This document shows positions 23,301-36,002 of a DNA stretch of 64,000 bases, one piece after another. The notes under the pieces were generated by a model. The model saw only the letters and a program-made list of their open reading frames with translations, searched no databases and was not told the origin of the DNA. Source of the stretch: Paracyclopina nana (taxonomy: Eukaryota; Arthropoda; Copepoda; Cyclopoida; Cyclopettidae); NCBI GenBank assembly GCA_019096065.1, contig JAGUCH010000002.1:15264501-15328500 (forward strand), written 5' to 3'. Position 1 is the first letter of the stretch. Every line of letters starts with the position of its first letter. Position numbers and translations under genes: made by a program.

Positions 23301-26300
23301 AAAACTGTAAAGGTTTGCAGCTTTTCTTAAGCCGCCATTTTTTTCATAGCCTCCAGCAATAAGAATGTCCGACTCATTCAGCTGCTCAATTCTTAATTAG
23401 TTGGAGAATCAAAGATATGCGATAATTTTTATACTTTTATCATGCAATGTCCCGATACTGGGACATCAAGAAAAGGCTCTTGGGGCTCCCACTTGTCCAA
23501 ATCAGGATCATATTGCTCAGATCTTAGAACTTGAAGGATTTTTGAGACATCTGAGCTTAGGGAAATTTCAGTGACTCCACCAGTTGCCCAAATAACTGTC
23601 TTCTTCTTTTCTCCATGGTATACTGATGACATTGCAAACTCAGACCTTTGACTACTCATATCAGAAATCTTTTGCCAAACATGAAATTCTCTTGTGCCAC
23701 TATTTTTCAATAATCCATAGCACCTGTCCTTAGGAGATCCCATGCTATCAGACCCACCACAAACATATAAGCTTCCATCAATGTCTGCAACTCCAGCATA
23801 CATGAGCTTTTTTGGGAATCTTGGATATTTATAGCTTGCTTTTCCATCCATGTCAAATGCAATAATGCTATTACTTGCTGATATAAATGCACCTGTGCCA
23901 ATCAAAACCAGATAGTGACTTTTTGGCAGGTTGAAGCAATCTCCACCATCAAAGTTGCACTCAGAAAAATAATTATCCAAGTCACAAATCTCATCACTCA
24001 AAGTTATTTCATTACACAAAGGAGAAATGGTGGCTGATGCATTCATGGCAAGAGTAAAATTCATCATACAGTTTGATGTGTTAGTTTCTAACTGGTATCT
24101 TAATTTCATCATTTGTGAATGGAGGCAATTTCCTTGCTCAGAGCAGAAAGGGCAGTCATCAAGGCAATCTAATGCATCATAATAGCAATTTGCATTGTTA
24201 TTAATCCTGTCACAAACATTGTTGTTTAAGAGGTCTTGCTTACAGCACCATCTTTCTAAAAAATTAAGTTGTTAAATGAAAGGGAAGTTCTCTGTAACAG
24301 ACTTGACAAGCATACATAAAGGGAACAAAAGACAAGCATAATGCAAAAGATGGTGTGGAATTTTTGGCTTTTTGTCATAAATATAAACATTCATTGCAGT
24401 GAAACATAAGCAAAACTGCATTTTTTGGAGAGCAAAATGGCTAAGAAAGTGCTCAGATAGAGTTTGTCACAGTTAGAATTGCAAGAACCAGAATGATATT
24501 TTTTGAGTAAGTTTCACTAAAGTCAAGGTATTTTGGATCATGAGTCATATCCTTCCAGGCAAGAGCATGAAGGATCAAACTAGAAAAATAGCCTTAATTT
24601 TCCTTGCTCAATATTTTTGAGTTTTTCAAAACAAATGTTCAACTGGAGTGATCTTAGAAACAATTTCTTTGTGAAAATAGAGCAAAAGTATTTTCTTGAA
24701 AAGATGTTCATCATGCTGTATATTTTACACTAGCATGGAAAAGCAGGAAATAACATGCCACAAATCTATGAGAAAACTAAATAGTTTCCCTAGATTTGAA
24801 TAAATGTTGAAATATAATGCTTGGTGATTGATTACATACAAAAGTGAAAAAAAAAGCCTAAATTATAATTTTTTGTTTTTGCATGCTTTAAATCCATGCA
24901 CTTTCATTTGTTAAAGGTGGGCTTTAAAGTTCTCATGCATGTTTTAGATATAACTTGCAAAACTAAATTAAATGACAAAATACGAAGAAAGAAAGATGTT
25001 TTAGAGCCACAGGCTGTTTGAAATAATAATTTTTTACTTTAAGTAATGGCTATTAGATAAATTACCTGCAGTCCCAATAAGAGGCACAATATCTGGATTT
25101 TTACATGAGCAATCTTTGCACACTCCTTTTTCAACGTAACAACTGCAACAATCCCCTCCATCCCAATCACACTCTAAAATGTTATTTAAATCATCACATT
25201 TACCATTTCCCTTAAATGCAGGTAAAGCACATTTTTTAATTGCTGAAAATATATATCAATTTTTAGGTCATGTGCTAATTAACTTAAAACGGTTCATGCC
25301 TCTTTTTTCTGTGTTTCTTGGATCTTTACATGTACACTCAACACATCTTGATAGATCAGTCTCCCCACAACAGGCACCATCATCATAGTTGCATTCTGGT
25401 ATGTTAAGCTCATCATTGCAATAGTTATCTTGGTTTTGAGGCAGGGGGCAAAGCTCCTTATAAGCTTCATTTTGGAGGTTATTGCTCCCATTTGCTTTAC
25501 ATTGACAGTCATTGCACACATTGGTAATAGTTATAGGCCTGCAACAGTCACCTCCATCATAATTACAATCATCAACATTAAGTTCATCATGGCAAAATCC
25601 ATCTTGAATTGATGCCAAGTGATTGAATGGGCATTCTGAGTTGATATTTTGCCGAATAGTGAAGAGGCTCTCACCCAAATCTAAGACTGCACAAAGGCAA
25701 TCACTGCAAAAGCTGAAATCAGAGTCCTTGTTGCAGCAGTCTCCTGGAAATTATAATGAGACAAATGCTCCTGAATTAATTTCAAGCAAAAATTGATCAC
25801 CCCCATCATAGCTGCACTCCTCTACATTTGCAAAATCATCGCAAACTTTATTGCCCAATGAATATGGGCTATAAGGACAATATGAATGGCTAGATTTGTC
25901 TTCCAAGCAGAGGCAATATTTGCAAAAAAGAGTGTTGACTGTTTCACCGCAGCAATCTCCTCCATCAAAGTCCCAGCCAAGTATGGGAAGGTTAAAACGG
26001 TCATCACAGTAGCCATCCCCCAAATATATGCTTTTATTCCCTTCAAAGAAAGTTCAATTGGCCACATCAAAGTAGCTGGGAGCTATGACTGACTTGTTTT
26101 AATGGGCTCATTACAGCTCTCTACATCTTGATATTGTATACATCTTGTCAGATTGCCACATTGCCAATGTCTGCTGCGAGTTCCATCGCCTGATTGATTG
26201 CTACACATGGACCATTGAGTCCAAGAAGGTTCTTTAGAAAATCACAATTTATTCAGTGGTTCTTATTTACGTTGCTTTTCTTTTACCAAAAAAGTAACAT

Positions 26301-26586
26301 TGCATTTCTTGTGCCTCACAATTTGCATCACCACATATCTGCTTTCTAGTCATATAGCCATTACTCGAACACGCTGACCAAGGTCCCCAATCATAGGCAA
26401 TATTTTTTGAAGAGCCATTAACTGAAAAATTGAATGGATAATTTAATAAATTTATCTACTTACTAATTATTTACTAATGAAAGCAACGACTCCAATTAAA
26501 ACTCCACCAATGACCAGAGTTAAGGCAATAATAAATTTTCTTACAGTTGGTGTACATTTTCCTCCCACTGACATTTTTGGTTCCAT
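20359..26586 (-). CDS. gene A: signal-anchored TSP1-LNR-kelch ectodomain protein, 13 exons
   Basis: Exons 26586-26475, 26421-26287, 26231-26094, 26040-25801, 25743-25291, 25242-25066, 24255-23435, 23384-23295, 23035-22666, 22609-22002, 21911-21720, 21664-20684, 20631-20359 keep phase throughout: 1529 aa. Residues 17-37 (KFIIALTLVIGGVLIGVVAF) form a signal anchor without cleavage site, so type II topology is likely. Two thrombospondin type-1 repeats follow (WGPWSACSSNGYMTRKQIC; SWTQWSMCSNQSGDGTRSR), then seven LNR-like modules (for example DGFCHDELNVDDCNYDGGDCC). From about residue 520 to the end is a kelch region with about 14 GG blades (DILIAGGYEKNGG, RIFVMGGLSSNL, LWIVGGLNKYSER, VGFVAGGLSEKG), enough for two propellers. 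One donor (25290, GTTTTAAG) is weak. I know no named protein with this order. Paralogous to B, C and D. Confidence 0.85.
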
Positions 26587-26811
26587 CTGAAATCAATATA
26601 TAGATTATTAAAATCTTGTGTTTGATGCATTTTGCAGGTTTTATTGACGTTTTTTGCAGTTAATGTCATACATTCACTTGCTTTATTGAAAAAGCTCAAA
26701 CTACTGCAATAAAATGACAGTATGATAATTCACATCATTATGTGACTTGAGCTTGTTCATCAAATAGCTGTGAATGTTACGTCAAATAGATAATTTTTGT
26801 AGAAATGTAAC

Positions 26812-26959
26812 AATACTGTCCTGATGACAAGTCCATATAGGGTTTTTTGCTCATGAGTAGTCAAATGAAAGATCATCGAGTGGCGAAGCCACTAGTGATC
26901 TGGAATTTTACTACGAATGAGCAAAAAACCCTATATGGAGGAGTCATCTGGACAGTATT
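26812..26959. mobile_element. palindromic MITE, family 2
   Basis: Inverted arms of about 43 bp: AATACTGTCCTGATGAC with CCATATAGGGTTTTTTGCTC on the left and the near-perfect complement ending GGACAGTATT on the right. The centre is about 60 bp with 'gagtggcgaagccactagtg'. Found once in this window. Confidence 0.7.
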
Positions 26960-27186
26960 GACATTTTTGTCAGCTTCATGACGGTTAAAAGTCCGATAGC
27001 ACTATTAAATGCTAAAAAACGATAGCTTGTTTGCAGGTATAACTTTGCGGTCAATCGAGCATATCCAGGTTAGCAACACAAGAGCTCAGCAGTCAACACA
27101 ATCACTGCTAAATGTGGTGTCATTTCAATAGATGGCGCTTTTTCATGCGTTTTTAAATCCCTCATCAATCCTTGCTAGTTGATGTG

Positions 27187-27450
27187 ATCTGGTGGCATAG
27201 TGGTAGTGTGCAGACCTTTCACTCAGCCGACCCAGGTTCAAATTCCAATCAAGTCTTTTTTTAAATTGAAGAAGAAGAACTCTCAAGTTGCCAACTGTAC
27301 AATAATGAACATTATTTCTTCACATGTGACGAAAAAAAGTCATCGTTGTACGGTGGATGCGAGCTCACGCCAAATCTCAGCAAAATACAGGGATTTATGC
27401 TTCACTGCCGTATGTAGTAAACCCACCGCCAAGTTGACAAAAATGAATAA
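27187..27450 (+). mobile_element. tRNA-like SINE, family S2, with inverted kelch-exon-like tail
   Basis: Begins with a tRNA-like block at about 27190-27245 (A-box-like TGGCATAGTGGTAGTGTG, B-box-like GGTTCAAATTCC, anticodon loop resembling Glu-TTC). Its tail, about 27320-27450, matches in reverse complement the stretch at about 43880-44010, and part of it resembles the coding segment at 37161-37355. Confidence 0.55.
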
Positions 27451-28912
27451 TTGTACCCTGCAGCCTCAGTAAAAGTTAGGCCCAAAAGAATTATCCCAGA
27501 GAGGTCGGGAAAAATTTGAAAACTGAGCTACTATTTTTCATCCAAGCATAGTATAGTAGGGATTCTCGGTGGGTCTAAATCTGGCTGAAGGTGGTTGGGA
27601 TTCATTTTCTTCACCAACTATCAAAAATCCCAGGTTGGTTGAAATTCCAAGAAAAACTTGACATACTACTTTGATCCATTGTTCATTCACTGACCTGAAT
27701 GTAGCAGGAGCTCACAGTCTAGCCAGCACAGGGACTGCTGAGCCACAGCTTTGAGCTCTAGCTACTTTGTCAGCTGGAAGCCTGAAATGTTGCCGCTTTA
27801 AAATGCATAAAAATTGCAAGATGGCTTCATAAGGGCTACTTGACTACAAATCTACAAACTTAGGCCACTCAAGACTGCAAAGTCACCAAATTTCAAATCT
27901 CTACCTTATTGTTCAGTTGCTGAGTTTGTTTACAATGCTGAGACTTGGTCAAAATGATGTATGTTTATTTTGCAACAACTTTTGATTCAATGACTTTTCT
28001 GAATCTTTTTATTTGCTTTAGCTGAGTCTCTATGCTTAAACACTGTGACTTTGTCAACTTTTGATTACATGACTTTGTTGAATTTTGTCATCTTATTTTG
28101 CAGAGCAACTTTATTGAGATGCTGAGCAACTTTTGCTAAATAAGTTTTTTGATATCTCTCACCCTTTCCGAACTACTAAGATCTGAAAAAGTGACACAGC
28201 AGCAGTTTTGAAATTAGCTGACTGTGCTGAGTAGGCTCCATAAAGGACTTAGCTGTATCTGAAAAAACTGTATTGAGCTTGTTGCAATTGGTAACAGGCA
28301 AAAAATAATAGGATCCAAATTTGGGATATCCCCCTAAGCGGGGTCAAAATCAGGGACAAGGGGGCCATAATTACGGTCAAAATTGGGTTTATGGAAGCTG
28401 CACAATATTCAAAGACAATTAAAATGGTCTTTTAGAGTTGCATTAGCCCCTCTGAGATTTTAGAGAATCTCTATGTAGCGGATAGTCAATTTCTTGCATC
28501 TTGAATCTTCAATTCACTAAGAAAAAACGAATGGAGTTCTCAGTAATGTAGCAATAGTACTGTGCAGAGCCATAAATTTCAAAATCACCATATGCCAGTC
28601 TTGGCAGAGACATAAACTCAGAACTATTTGGAAATTGAAAACTAGCCAGGGATTTTGGGATATTGGTAGAGAAAGGATACTAGGTATGAAAATTTATTCC
28701 TTTCTAGAAATTGAGCTTACAAGATTTTTTTATACTTTTGGGTCTCTGCAGCCTAAATTAGGTGAAGGTTTTAGGATGTAATTTTTCGAGATGGTAATCG
28801 AGCCTGCAATTTATTAAGATGCTACTACTTTGTGAACCGTTTGGTTCATTTACTTCAAAAAAACAAAAATCAAGGCCTTAGCTACAGCTTCCTTCTTTTT
28901 ATTTCTGAATTT

Positions 28913-31900
28913 TCATTTTTTGTATAATGATAGGAAAAAATCACTTTTCCCAAAGCCAGAAATTCTGAGTGTTTCCTTATCTTCAGAGGCATTTTTCACA
29001 AGGTCAATGATTTCCTTGCTTGGTTCCTTTGAGAAGACATCAGAGATGTACATGAAGCGGCCTGGATAGCGAAGATTAGGCAAAAAATTCAGCTAAAATG
29101 TTGGAAAATAAAATGCTGTTCATGAATAAGTTGAAATTATCTTAACTGATGGTCTCTTGCATATACATTCTTCACAATAAAAATCATTGATGCTCATGTA
29201 GACCTAAATGAAGTCATTAATTTTATCAAATTTTCCAAAAAAATAGAAAAATTTGTTTGAATTTTTCCACCATTTTCTACCCATTGAGTCATGAGAAACG
29301 GTATGCGCTGGCTGCACTGACGCACTAAAAAAACCGACCGAATTGGCCATAGCGCTTACCCGGTTTTGGTGACTCAATCGGTACAATTTGCTATTATGCC
29401 TGAATCTTAGCTTGAATATAATTTACATTAGTTTCCTCATAAAGATAAGTCAGTCCTGGATGAGGACAGCAATCTCCCATATCAAAGTTACATGTTTCCA
29501 CATTCAAGTCATCATCACAAAATCCATCACCCATTCTTGCTTCTTCACACCCTAAGTCTTTTTTTTTGTTAATAAACACTGTTTTTTCTCTTTTTTATAA
29601 TTCTTTACCTTGGTATGACAAATGCACTTTGTTATCTGCATTGCAAATACATTCACTACATCTAATTTTAATAATTTTGGGTAAGCAGCAGTCTCCTCCA
29701 TCTAGAAAGCAACCATCCACTGTTGCAGAGTCATCACATATACCATCTCTGTAAACAGTTGCACAAGCAAGGTCCTTAAAGTCTGTGACAAAGAGGGAGG
29801 ATTTTTTATTTCTTATTAAATAATTTAATGTACTATCACACCTGGTAAGGTTTTTTGTTGTTCTTTGGTTGCATGGCAAAATGAGTTAGGTTGCCATTCC
29901 AAGTATTCCTGTTAAGAATCATGATTGTTGGTAATGTTACAAATAGAAGGTTTAAGAATTCTATTGAAAAAATTGCAATGCAATTGAAATAAGAAAAATC
30001 ATGGCAAAAAATCATGTTAGCTTACAATAAAATTATTTGGATGTATTTATAGTTGTATACTTTTTAATTAGAAAGAGAAATGAAGAGCTTGTAAGCTTAA
30101 AAGGGGGTGCATTTGCAAATTAGGGTTCTAGAAATTCCTCTGTGACTTTGTAGCACTACGTTATAGGGTAACCCATAGAGAAAATCAGCTGTACTCATTT
30201 GGAACACTTTACATAATGAAAATCCCCATGAACTGTTCCAAATGGGGTCAGCTGTATCCTCTATATGATGGAAAGCAATTTTCACATGTATAATTCACTT
30301 TACCAATTTGTTTATTCAACTACACATATATAAAAGCTCTGTCACCTTACTTTATCAAGTGACTCACATTATAAAGTATTTTATAAGGTGAGTCACTCCC
30401 CTGTTTGACACCATGAAATGGGACCAGGCAGTAAAGCCCATAACAGAAAAAAAGAGAAAAAGTACACTTTTCCGGAATGGGGATCGAACCCTGGACATCT
30501 CACTTTAGAGTCCGACACTCTATTGTCTGAGCCATTGTTACAGCTAGTAATTTGGTGGTCAAATTTCTTTTTCTTCAGAGATACCAGACAAAACATGATC
30601 TAACACATCTTTTAGCTCAAAAAAGTGCCAAATTCAATATGCACTATTTTCAATTGATTGATTAACGCTTTCAGCCACTCTTGCACTGCTGAGGGTCTCT
30701 CAACCCAAGCCCTCAAAGTAATGGATCAGATACTAGGTCGAGATTGCCTGGTCTGGTAACTTCATTAACATTTGAAAATTACATTCCATCATATAAAATC
30801 GTATATATATGTAAACAAATTATAAAACAGGCTTACAAAATACCTGATCTCATTTTACAAAGTAAAAATCTTGTAGCATTACTTGGCTCTCGCAAGCTCG
30901 AGCCCGCAAAGTTGCCACTTGATTTTTACTTTACAGAATTTGCTCAGATATTTTATTAGCTTGTTTTATAAATTGTTTACATATAGAAATAGATACTGTA
31001 TGTTACCCTATAAGCCATTGGAGGGACAAACTTTTTCGCTAGATGGTGCTTTTAGGTAAGTATATTTGGAAAAACTGTCGCGCACGCAACTTGTCACGTG
31101 ATCACGATCGCCAATTTGATTGGCTGATCAGCGGAGCCAGGTTAGAAAAAATTGGTTTCAGGAATGAAAAGCTGGGAAATTTGCGTGAGTTGCATATGGT
31201 TTTGTGGCTTGAAAGGGTGCCATTTTATCCGTAGATTTTGTCATATTAATAAAGTTTTTAGAATTTGTGCACCATAAGCCAAAAAATAGCCCATAGGAAC
31301 CCGAAGTCAAGCTGACTGCACTAGATGGCACTGAGTTCAGACGGCTTGACGTCATCAGTGCGCGCGCGTAGTTGACACGTTTAACAAATGAACTGCCAGA
31401 TGTGAACTATATTAAAAAGTCAAAAAGAGCCAGCTCCCTCGTACAAAAACGCCACTTTAATGTAATGGGTCAATCTGGATACACTTTTAATTAGTGTTCT
31501 AGCTTGCCCGTAAGCCAGCCCAAAGGCCAGACTGTAATTTGAGGAAAAGATGGAATTTCAGGAAAGATAGCTCTCTAAATATAGTGAGATGTAGATATAA
31601 TTGGTCAATTTGAATCTTAGACACTACTTAAGCTTGTAAAAATTATACCTTACGAAAAATAATCAAGAAAATAAGGCATTTTTCTCATTCAGACGGCGCT
31701 ACGAAGTCAGCAATCAGCCGTCTGAAATCTTATGAGCTTGCCGGTAGGATAAATATGGTACGATTTACGGTTCCCTATTAGTGGTCGCCTATGTAGTGTA
31801 TCTATGTCAAATGTACTGGGCAAAGTTGCCGGGCTAGATGGCGCATGGAATCTAGTGACTTTACACCTTTGGCTTATGATGTAGTAAAACGAAGTTGCGG

Positions 31901-34262
31901 ACGAATTTCTAGAATCCTATTGCAAATCTGCTGCACAGACTAAACGAGACTTTATTGGAGTTTGGGTTACTGCTGCCTGCAATAGTCAGGGCCCAACTAT
32001 TGGGTGCTCATACCTCCTTAATGAGCCAGCCCACTTTGACAAAATAGTCCTTTTTATCAAGTTGATCAATTTTGTTAAGCCTTTTTTGTTTTTGCCAACT
32101 ATACTGAATTAAAAATGCTATTAGAGCACAAGAACTATCATTTTTCTTTGTGTATAAGCCTATGCTGATTGTCACACATTGAAGCTATAAAGAAAATTGT
32201 CATTCTTAACCACTGTATGCTTACACTGTTGTACACAAAACCATATTCTGGGATTGGTTGAAAAGCTGGGCGAAGTTCTTGAACCAATTGTGATGTTCTG
32301 GGAATGGATGATATTGTTAAGCAACAGTCTCCACCATCATAATTCATGATTTTGACGTTTAAAGAACTATCACATCTGCCATCTCCCCAATCAATGAAAA
32401 CTAAATCAAATTAGAAAAGAAATTTTGCATTGACAATTTCATAACAATTTTTCATCAAGTCATTCTCCTATAACTCCTTCCAATTTTTTGGACATTCAAG
32501 CATTATGTTTAAGGCTGTCATGTGTTCCATTTAAAGCACTTCTCACTTACGTTTCTTTTTGGTTCTATATTTATCATTCCAACCCAACCAACCCCATAGG
32601 GCTTCAAGAGGTTTATGAATCCGATTGGTCAAATGACACATGCATTCTGTGCAAAAACTTGTGTTGACTACTTCTAAACAGCAATCACCATTGTCATAAA
32701 AGCACTCTTTATTATTAAGTTCATCATTGCAAACTCCTAATCCATATATACTTTGGTTGTATAGTGCCTCACACCCGTATCCTGCAACATAAATACATTT
32801 TTGAAGTCACCCACTTATTATTTAGAATATGTGTTTATCTTCACACGAAAAACTCTCTGCTACTGGGGAAACTCAAACATCAATGCTAATAATGAAAATA
32901 CTGAGAAAAATTGACTAATTTTTTGCAAGAACTTATGTCCTTATATAATTATAAAAAGTCATAGCTTTTCTTTGATTTACTGATTTACCTTCATATCTCA
33001 TATGAGTGATATGAGTTTCATGGCATGGTGAACAGTTTTCAGATGAGCATAATATTAGTGGTCTGCAACAGTCACCATGGTCAAAGTTACATTCCATCAC
33101 ATTGTTAGAACTGTCACATATTGCATTTCCAAGAGTTTCATATGAGTCATTCAGACATGAGGTGTTGCCTTGAAGAAAGGTAGATAATCTTATTGTGTTA
33201 TTCATTGGTATCTGAATGTCTCCCTCTAGATGCTCATATTTGAATGTACGTCAAGCAACAATTATATGATTGCTTACCAACTTACTTGAGTCAACCAGTG
33301 ATGGATTGCAAGAACAGTTTATGCAAAATCTGAAGTCCCCGTTTGGTAAACAGCAGTCACCAAGATCAAAGCCACATTTGTTTGTATTTAAATGATCATC
33401 ACATACTTCATCACCAGCATAAATGACTTCTTCAAGACAGCCATAATCTGCTCAACACAGGTTTGGCAAATTATATGTATTAAGATGATTTTTTGGTTTC
33501 AATCTTAAACCTTTGTATGTTGGGTGATACAGTCCATCTAGGTGGCAATGGCAACTTATACCTTCACAATATTTGTCATATATAATTGGCCTACAACAAT
33601 CCATTCCATCAAATTGACATTCTCCATTGTTGTTGAAGCCATGGCATATTTTGTCATTAATCAAGCTTGGTATTCCATCAATCCCAGAGCATTTCACTGT
33701 AGAGATTTTTTATCATCCTTCTGCTAAAACTATCTATCTTCTTACATAGATGTAACTCATTTGATGAGTATTTTTTTGAATTACTATGGTTTTTTTGATT
33801 ATTCCAGCTTGCTAATGCACTCAATGTGGTTAAGAACATTGTAGATGCTATTGGAGTATTTGATGCACTTGTCATGTTATCTTTCCTGAATAACTGTGAT
33901 GAACTTTCAGCAACATTTGTGTTTTTTCTTTCAATCAGTTGATTTGAAGTAGAGATTTGTTCATTGTCTCTCATCCACTTATACTTTTTGTTTGATTGCC
34001 TGCTTGGTAATGTTAAAAATATGAGGCTGTAATTTTTGCCTCTTTTTGCCTCTGGGTGCTGTCTATTAACTTTTCAGTCGTCAACTCTCTTTGATCTGAA
34101 AATAAAATTTGAGAAAAGGTAGATTGAGGATTTCATACTTATACTTCTCAAGGAAAGTGGTGTATATTCTTCAGACTGCAAGAGCCTTAACATGGAGATT
34201 AAAGTCAAATAAGTGCTCATCAGAGCAATAAGTATTATGCAGCATATTTTGATGCTTTTTGA
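28913..34262 (-). CDS. gene B: signal-anchored protein with seven LNR-like modules, 11 exons found
   Basis: Exons 34262-34139, 34069-33746, 33696-33511, 33447-33286, 33225-32989, 32781-32551, 32400-32227, 29782-29609, 29557-29427, 29203-29147, 29092-28913 join in phase to about 659 aa. The first exon codes for a hydrophobic stretch (KICCIILIALMSTYLTLISM), probably a signal anchor, but has no in-frame ATG at its 5' end, so a small upstream exon is missing. A Ser/Asn/Lys-rich linker (34069-33746) precedes seven LNR-like modules such as DEVCDDHLNTNKCGFDLGDCC and DGFCDDDLNVETCNFDMGDCC. The fifth has lost a Cys (KIMNYDGGDCC). The C-terminus is a Cys-free tail of about 60 residues (LRYPGRFMYISDVFS...). 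No TSP1 or kelch seen. A poly(A) signal (TTTATT on plus) is at 28898-28903. The second acceptor (34070) is the least certain splice site. Confidence 0.72.
29277..29384. mobile_element. 108-bp MITE, family 3 copy a (intron of gene B)
   Basis: Ends in imperfect inverted repeats (CCATTGAGTCATGAGAAACG ... GTGACTCAATCGGTAC). A copy of the same length, about 90% identical by eye, lies at 35807-35914. Confidence 0.75.
29783..32226. other. 2.4-kb intron of gene B filled with repeats
   Basis: Holds the composite repeat 30297-30990. About 31000-32200 shows no coding content; 'agatggcgc'-type words (for example around 31830) suggest old repeats. No exon with LNR content was found. Confidence 0.5.
30297..30990. 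repeat. composite repeat R1 copy a: minus-oriented tRNA-like block plus hairpin
   Basis: A tRNA-like block read on the minus strand lies at about 30475-30545 (B-box complement GGGGATCGAACCC). It is followed by a hairpin at about 30811-30982 with arms containing ATTTTACTTTACA and its complement. The whole arrangement recurs at 47230-47912. Confidence 0.65.
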
Positions 34263-35340
34263 CTATCTAAAGCCATGTTGTCAGAAGCCAGCTTGTTTTT
34301 CACTGATCACAATTCCAGATATGATTCATATCTTTTATGGCATGTTGACAATCAATAAGTAACATGCTTTATTAGGGCACATTTTTTTTCTCTGCTTTTA
34401 ACCAAAATCCTTGGTTAGGTTATTTTCCAAATATATCAGTTTATTGGGAGCGGGCGCTCGTAGCGCGCTCACTCCCACAAATTATTCTGACACGGGCAAA
34501 AGGCAAAAATTGACGGAACCAATCAGATTTGAGAATTAAGGCCCAATGAAAATTGATCTTATCAATAGAAGCTACCGGGTGACAAGTTGCATACTGACTG
34601 CGAGTTAACCTCTTTAAGTAGCAAAGTTGACCAGTTGACAGGTAAAACTGTTAACTAAATTCTAAACATAAGAAGTAGTATTCTTACTGTGGCTTAAAAG
34701 CATATTTATCAACAGAATTTTAGACTTCCTACCACCTTTGGGCCCAAAATAATCACTTTTGGATCCCCAAGTTTTCAGACCATATTAAAAACACAACTGC
34801 CCTTTTTCGACCACCTACCCTACCTCTAAAAACGGCCAAAACTTACCAAATTTAGGAATGAAATGTCATTTTTTCTTGTAAAAAGTCTTTTTAGGCAGTG
34901 CAGTGTTTGGCCTAAATTGGTCACTTATGAAAATCTGGCGGGAAACGCTGTGTACTTAATTTTTCAAATTGATATCTTAAATTTTTTTATTGGGACCGGG
35001 GAGAAGTGCTTGCCCAACATAACTACCTAGCAAAGCTATTGACTTTGTAGAGATGAACGAGATGAATAGCTCAAATAGTGCTAAACTGGCTGTACTTACT
35101 GCCTACAGATATTTGTCCATTTTGATCTTCGCTTCAATGGGAATTTGGTACTGAATTAAAATACGAATTCTAGCCAATGCAATGCAATGGAGCGCTTTAA
35201 GCCAAGCAAGGTAAGGACTTTTGAAACGCTCGCTCCCTGCTTTCCACACTGTGGACGCCTAAATCTAGTTTCTATACTAATTCTTGCATATTTAGGAAAA
35301 ACTTAAGTTAGCAAGTTCTCTGGGAATAAAAATCACTTGC
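34263..35340. other. intergenic, upstream of gene B
   Basis: Presumed promoter and missing first exon of gene B. Contains a GC-rich short palindrome at about 34447-34480 (GAGCGGGCGCTCGTAGCGCG region). No frame with domain content. Confidence 0.35.
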
Positions 35341-35347
35341 TTCTCTG

Positions 35348-35684
35348 ATTTAGAAGCTTGTTCTCATAATAAGGTAAGCAAGGAACTTTGCTCATATCTT
35401 AGCAGATACTTGTCTGATTGGAACCAAATTTGGAGGAATTCATAAGGGCATATTGAAGAATCTTCATTCAAATTTTCATCCGGATTGGAGGAGGCTAAGG
35501 ACACCTTACTGAAAGTGAGGCAAATACTTAGAGAGCCCTCTTAGAGTGCTCCGATCTGGATGAAATTTTGCATGGACATTCATCGATGTGTGCTTATGAA
35601 TCCCTCCAAATTTGGTTTCAATCAGCTCTATACTTACTTCTTTGCTTGCCGCCTGCCTTACTGAGTTTTATGAGAACAAGTTGA
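35348..35684. mobile_element. fold-back element, 'CCAAATTTGG' family copy a
   Basis: Imperfect inverted arms of about 130 bp: left GCTTGTTCTCATAATAAGG..CCAAATTTGGAGGAATTCAT, right the complement ending TATGAGAACAAGTTG. A related structure with the same CCAAATTTGG block in both arms lies at 48002-48399. No coding content. Confidence 0.6.
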
Positions 35685-35806
35685 TGAATAATTGTCCTAC
35701 TCTGTAGTGGGGAAGTTTTTAATGCATGTATATTTCAATTTTGTACCCACACCAAATCAGTCAAGCCCAGATGATGTAAAATGAAAGGTGACCTCTTATC
35801 ACAGAT

Positions 35807-35914
35807 GTACCGATTGAGTCATGAGAAACGCAATGCGCTGGCTGCACTGCTGCACTAAATAAACCGGCCGAATTGGCCATAGCGCTTACCCGGTTTTGAT
35901 GACTCAATCGGTAC
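35807..35914. mobile_element. 108-bp MITE, family 3 copy b
   Basis: Perfect terminal inverted repeats GTACCGATTGAGTCA at both ends, interior 'gcgctggctgcactg' shared with 29277-29384. Confidence 0.8.
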
Positions 35915-36002
35915 TTCTTCACTTCATCTGACAATGCTATGGAAGGGCTTCTGATGAAAAGTAGAGTTCTATGATAAGTAAGTTTCACGTGAATGCTGTT
36001 AG

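Larger units (their letters stand above)
26587..28890. other. intergenic region between genes A and B
   Basis: About 2.3 kb holding the gene A promoter, a MITE (26812-26959) and a tRNA-like repeat (27187-27450). The rest, 27480-28890, shows no frame with domain content and no repeat partner that I could recognise in this window. Confidence 0.45.

Noticed and set aside
29204..29386. Minus-strand frame, similar to the one at 35761-35988
   Set aside because: Similarity comes from two copies of a 108-bp MITE, not from a protein family.
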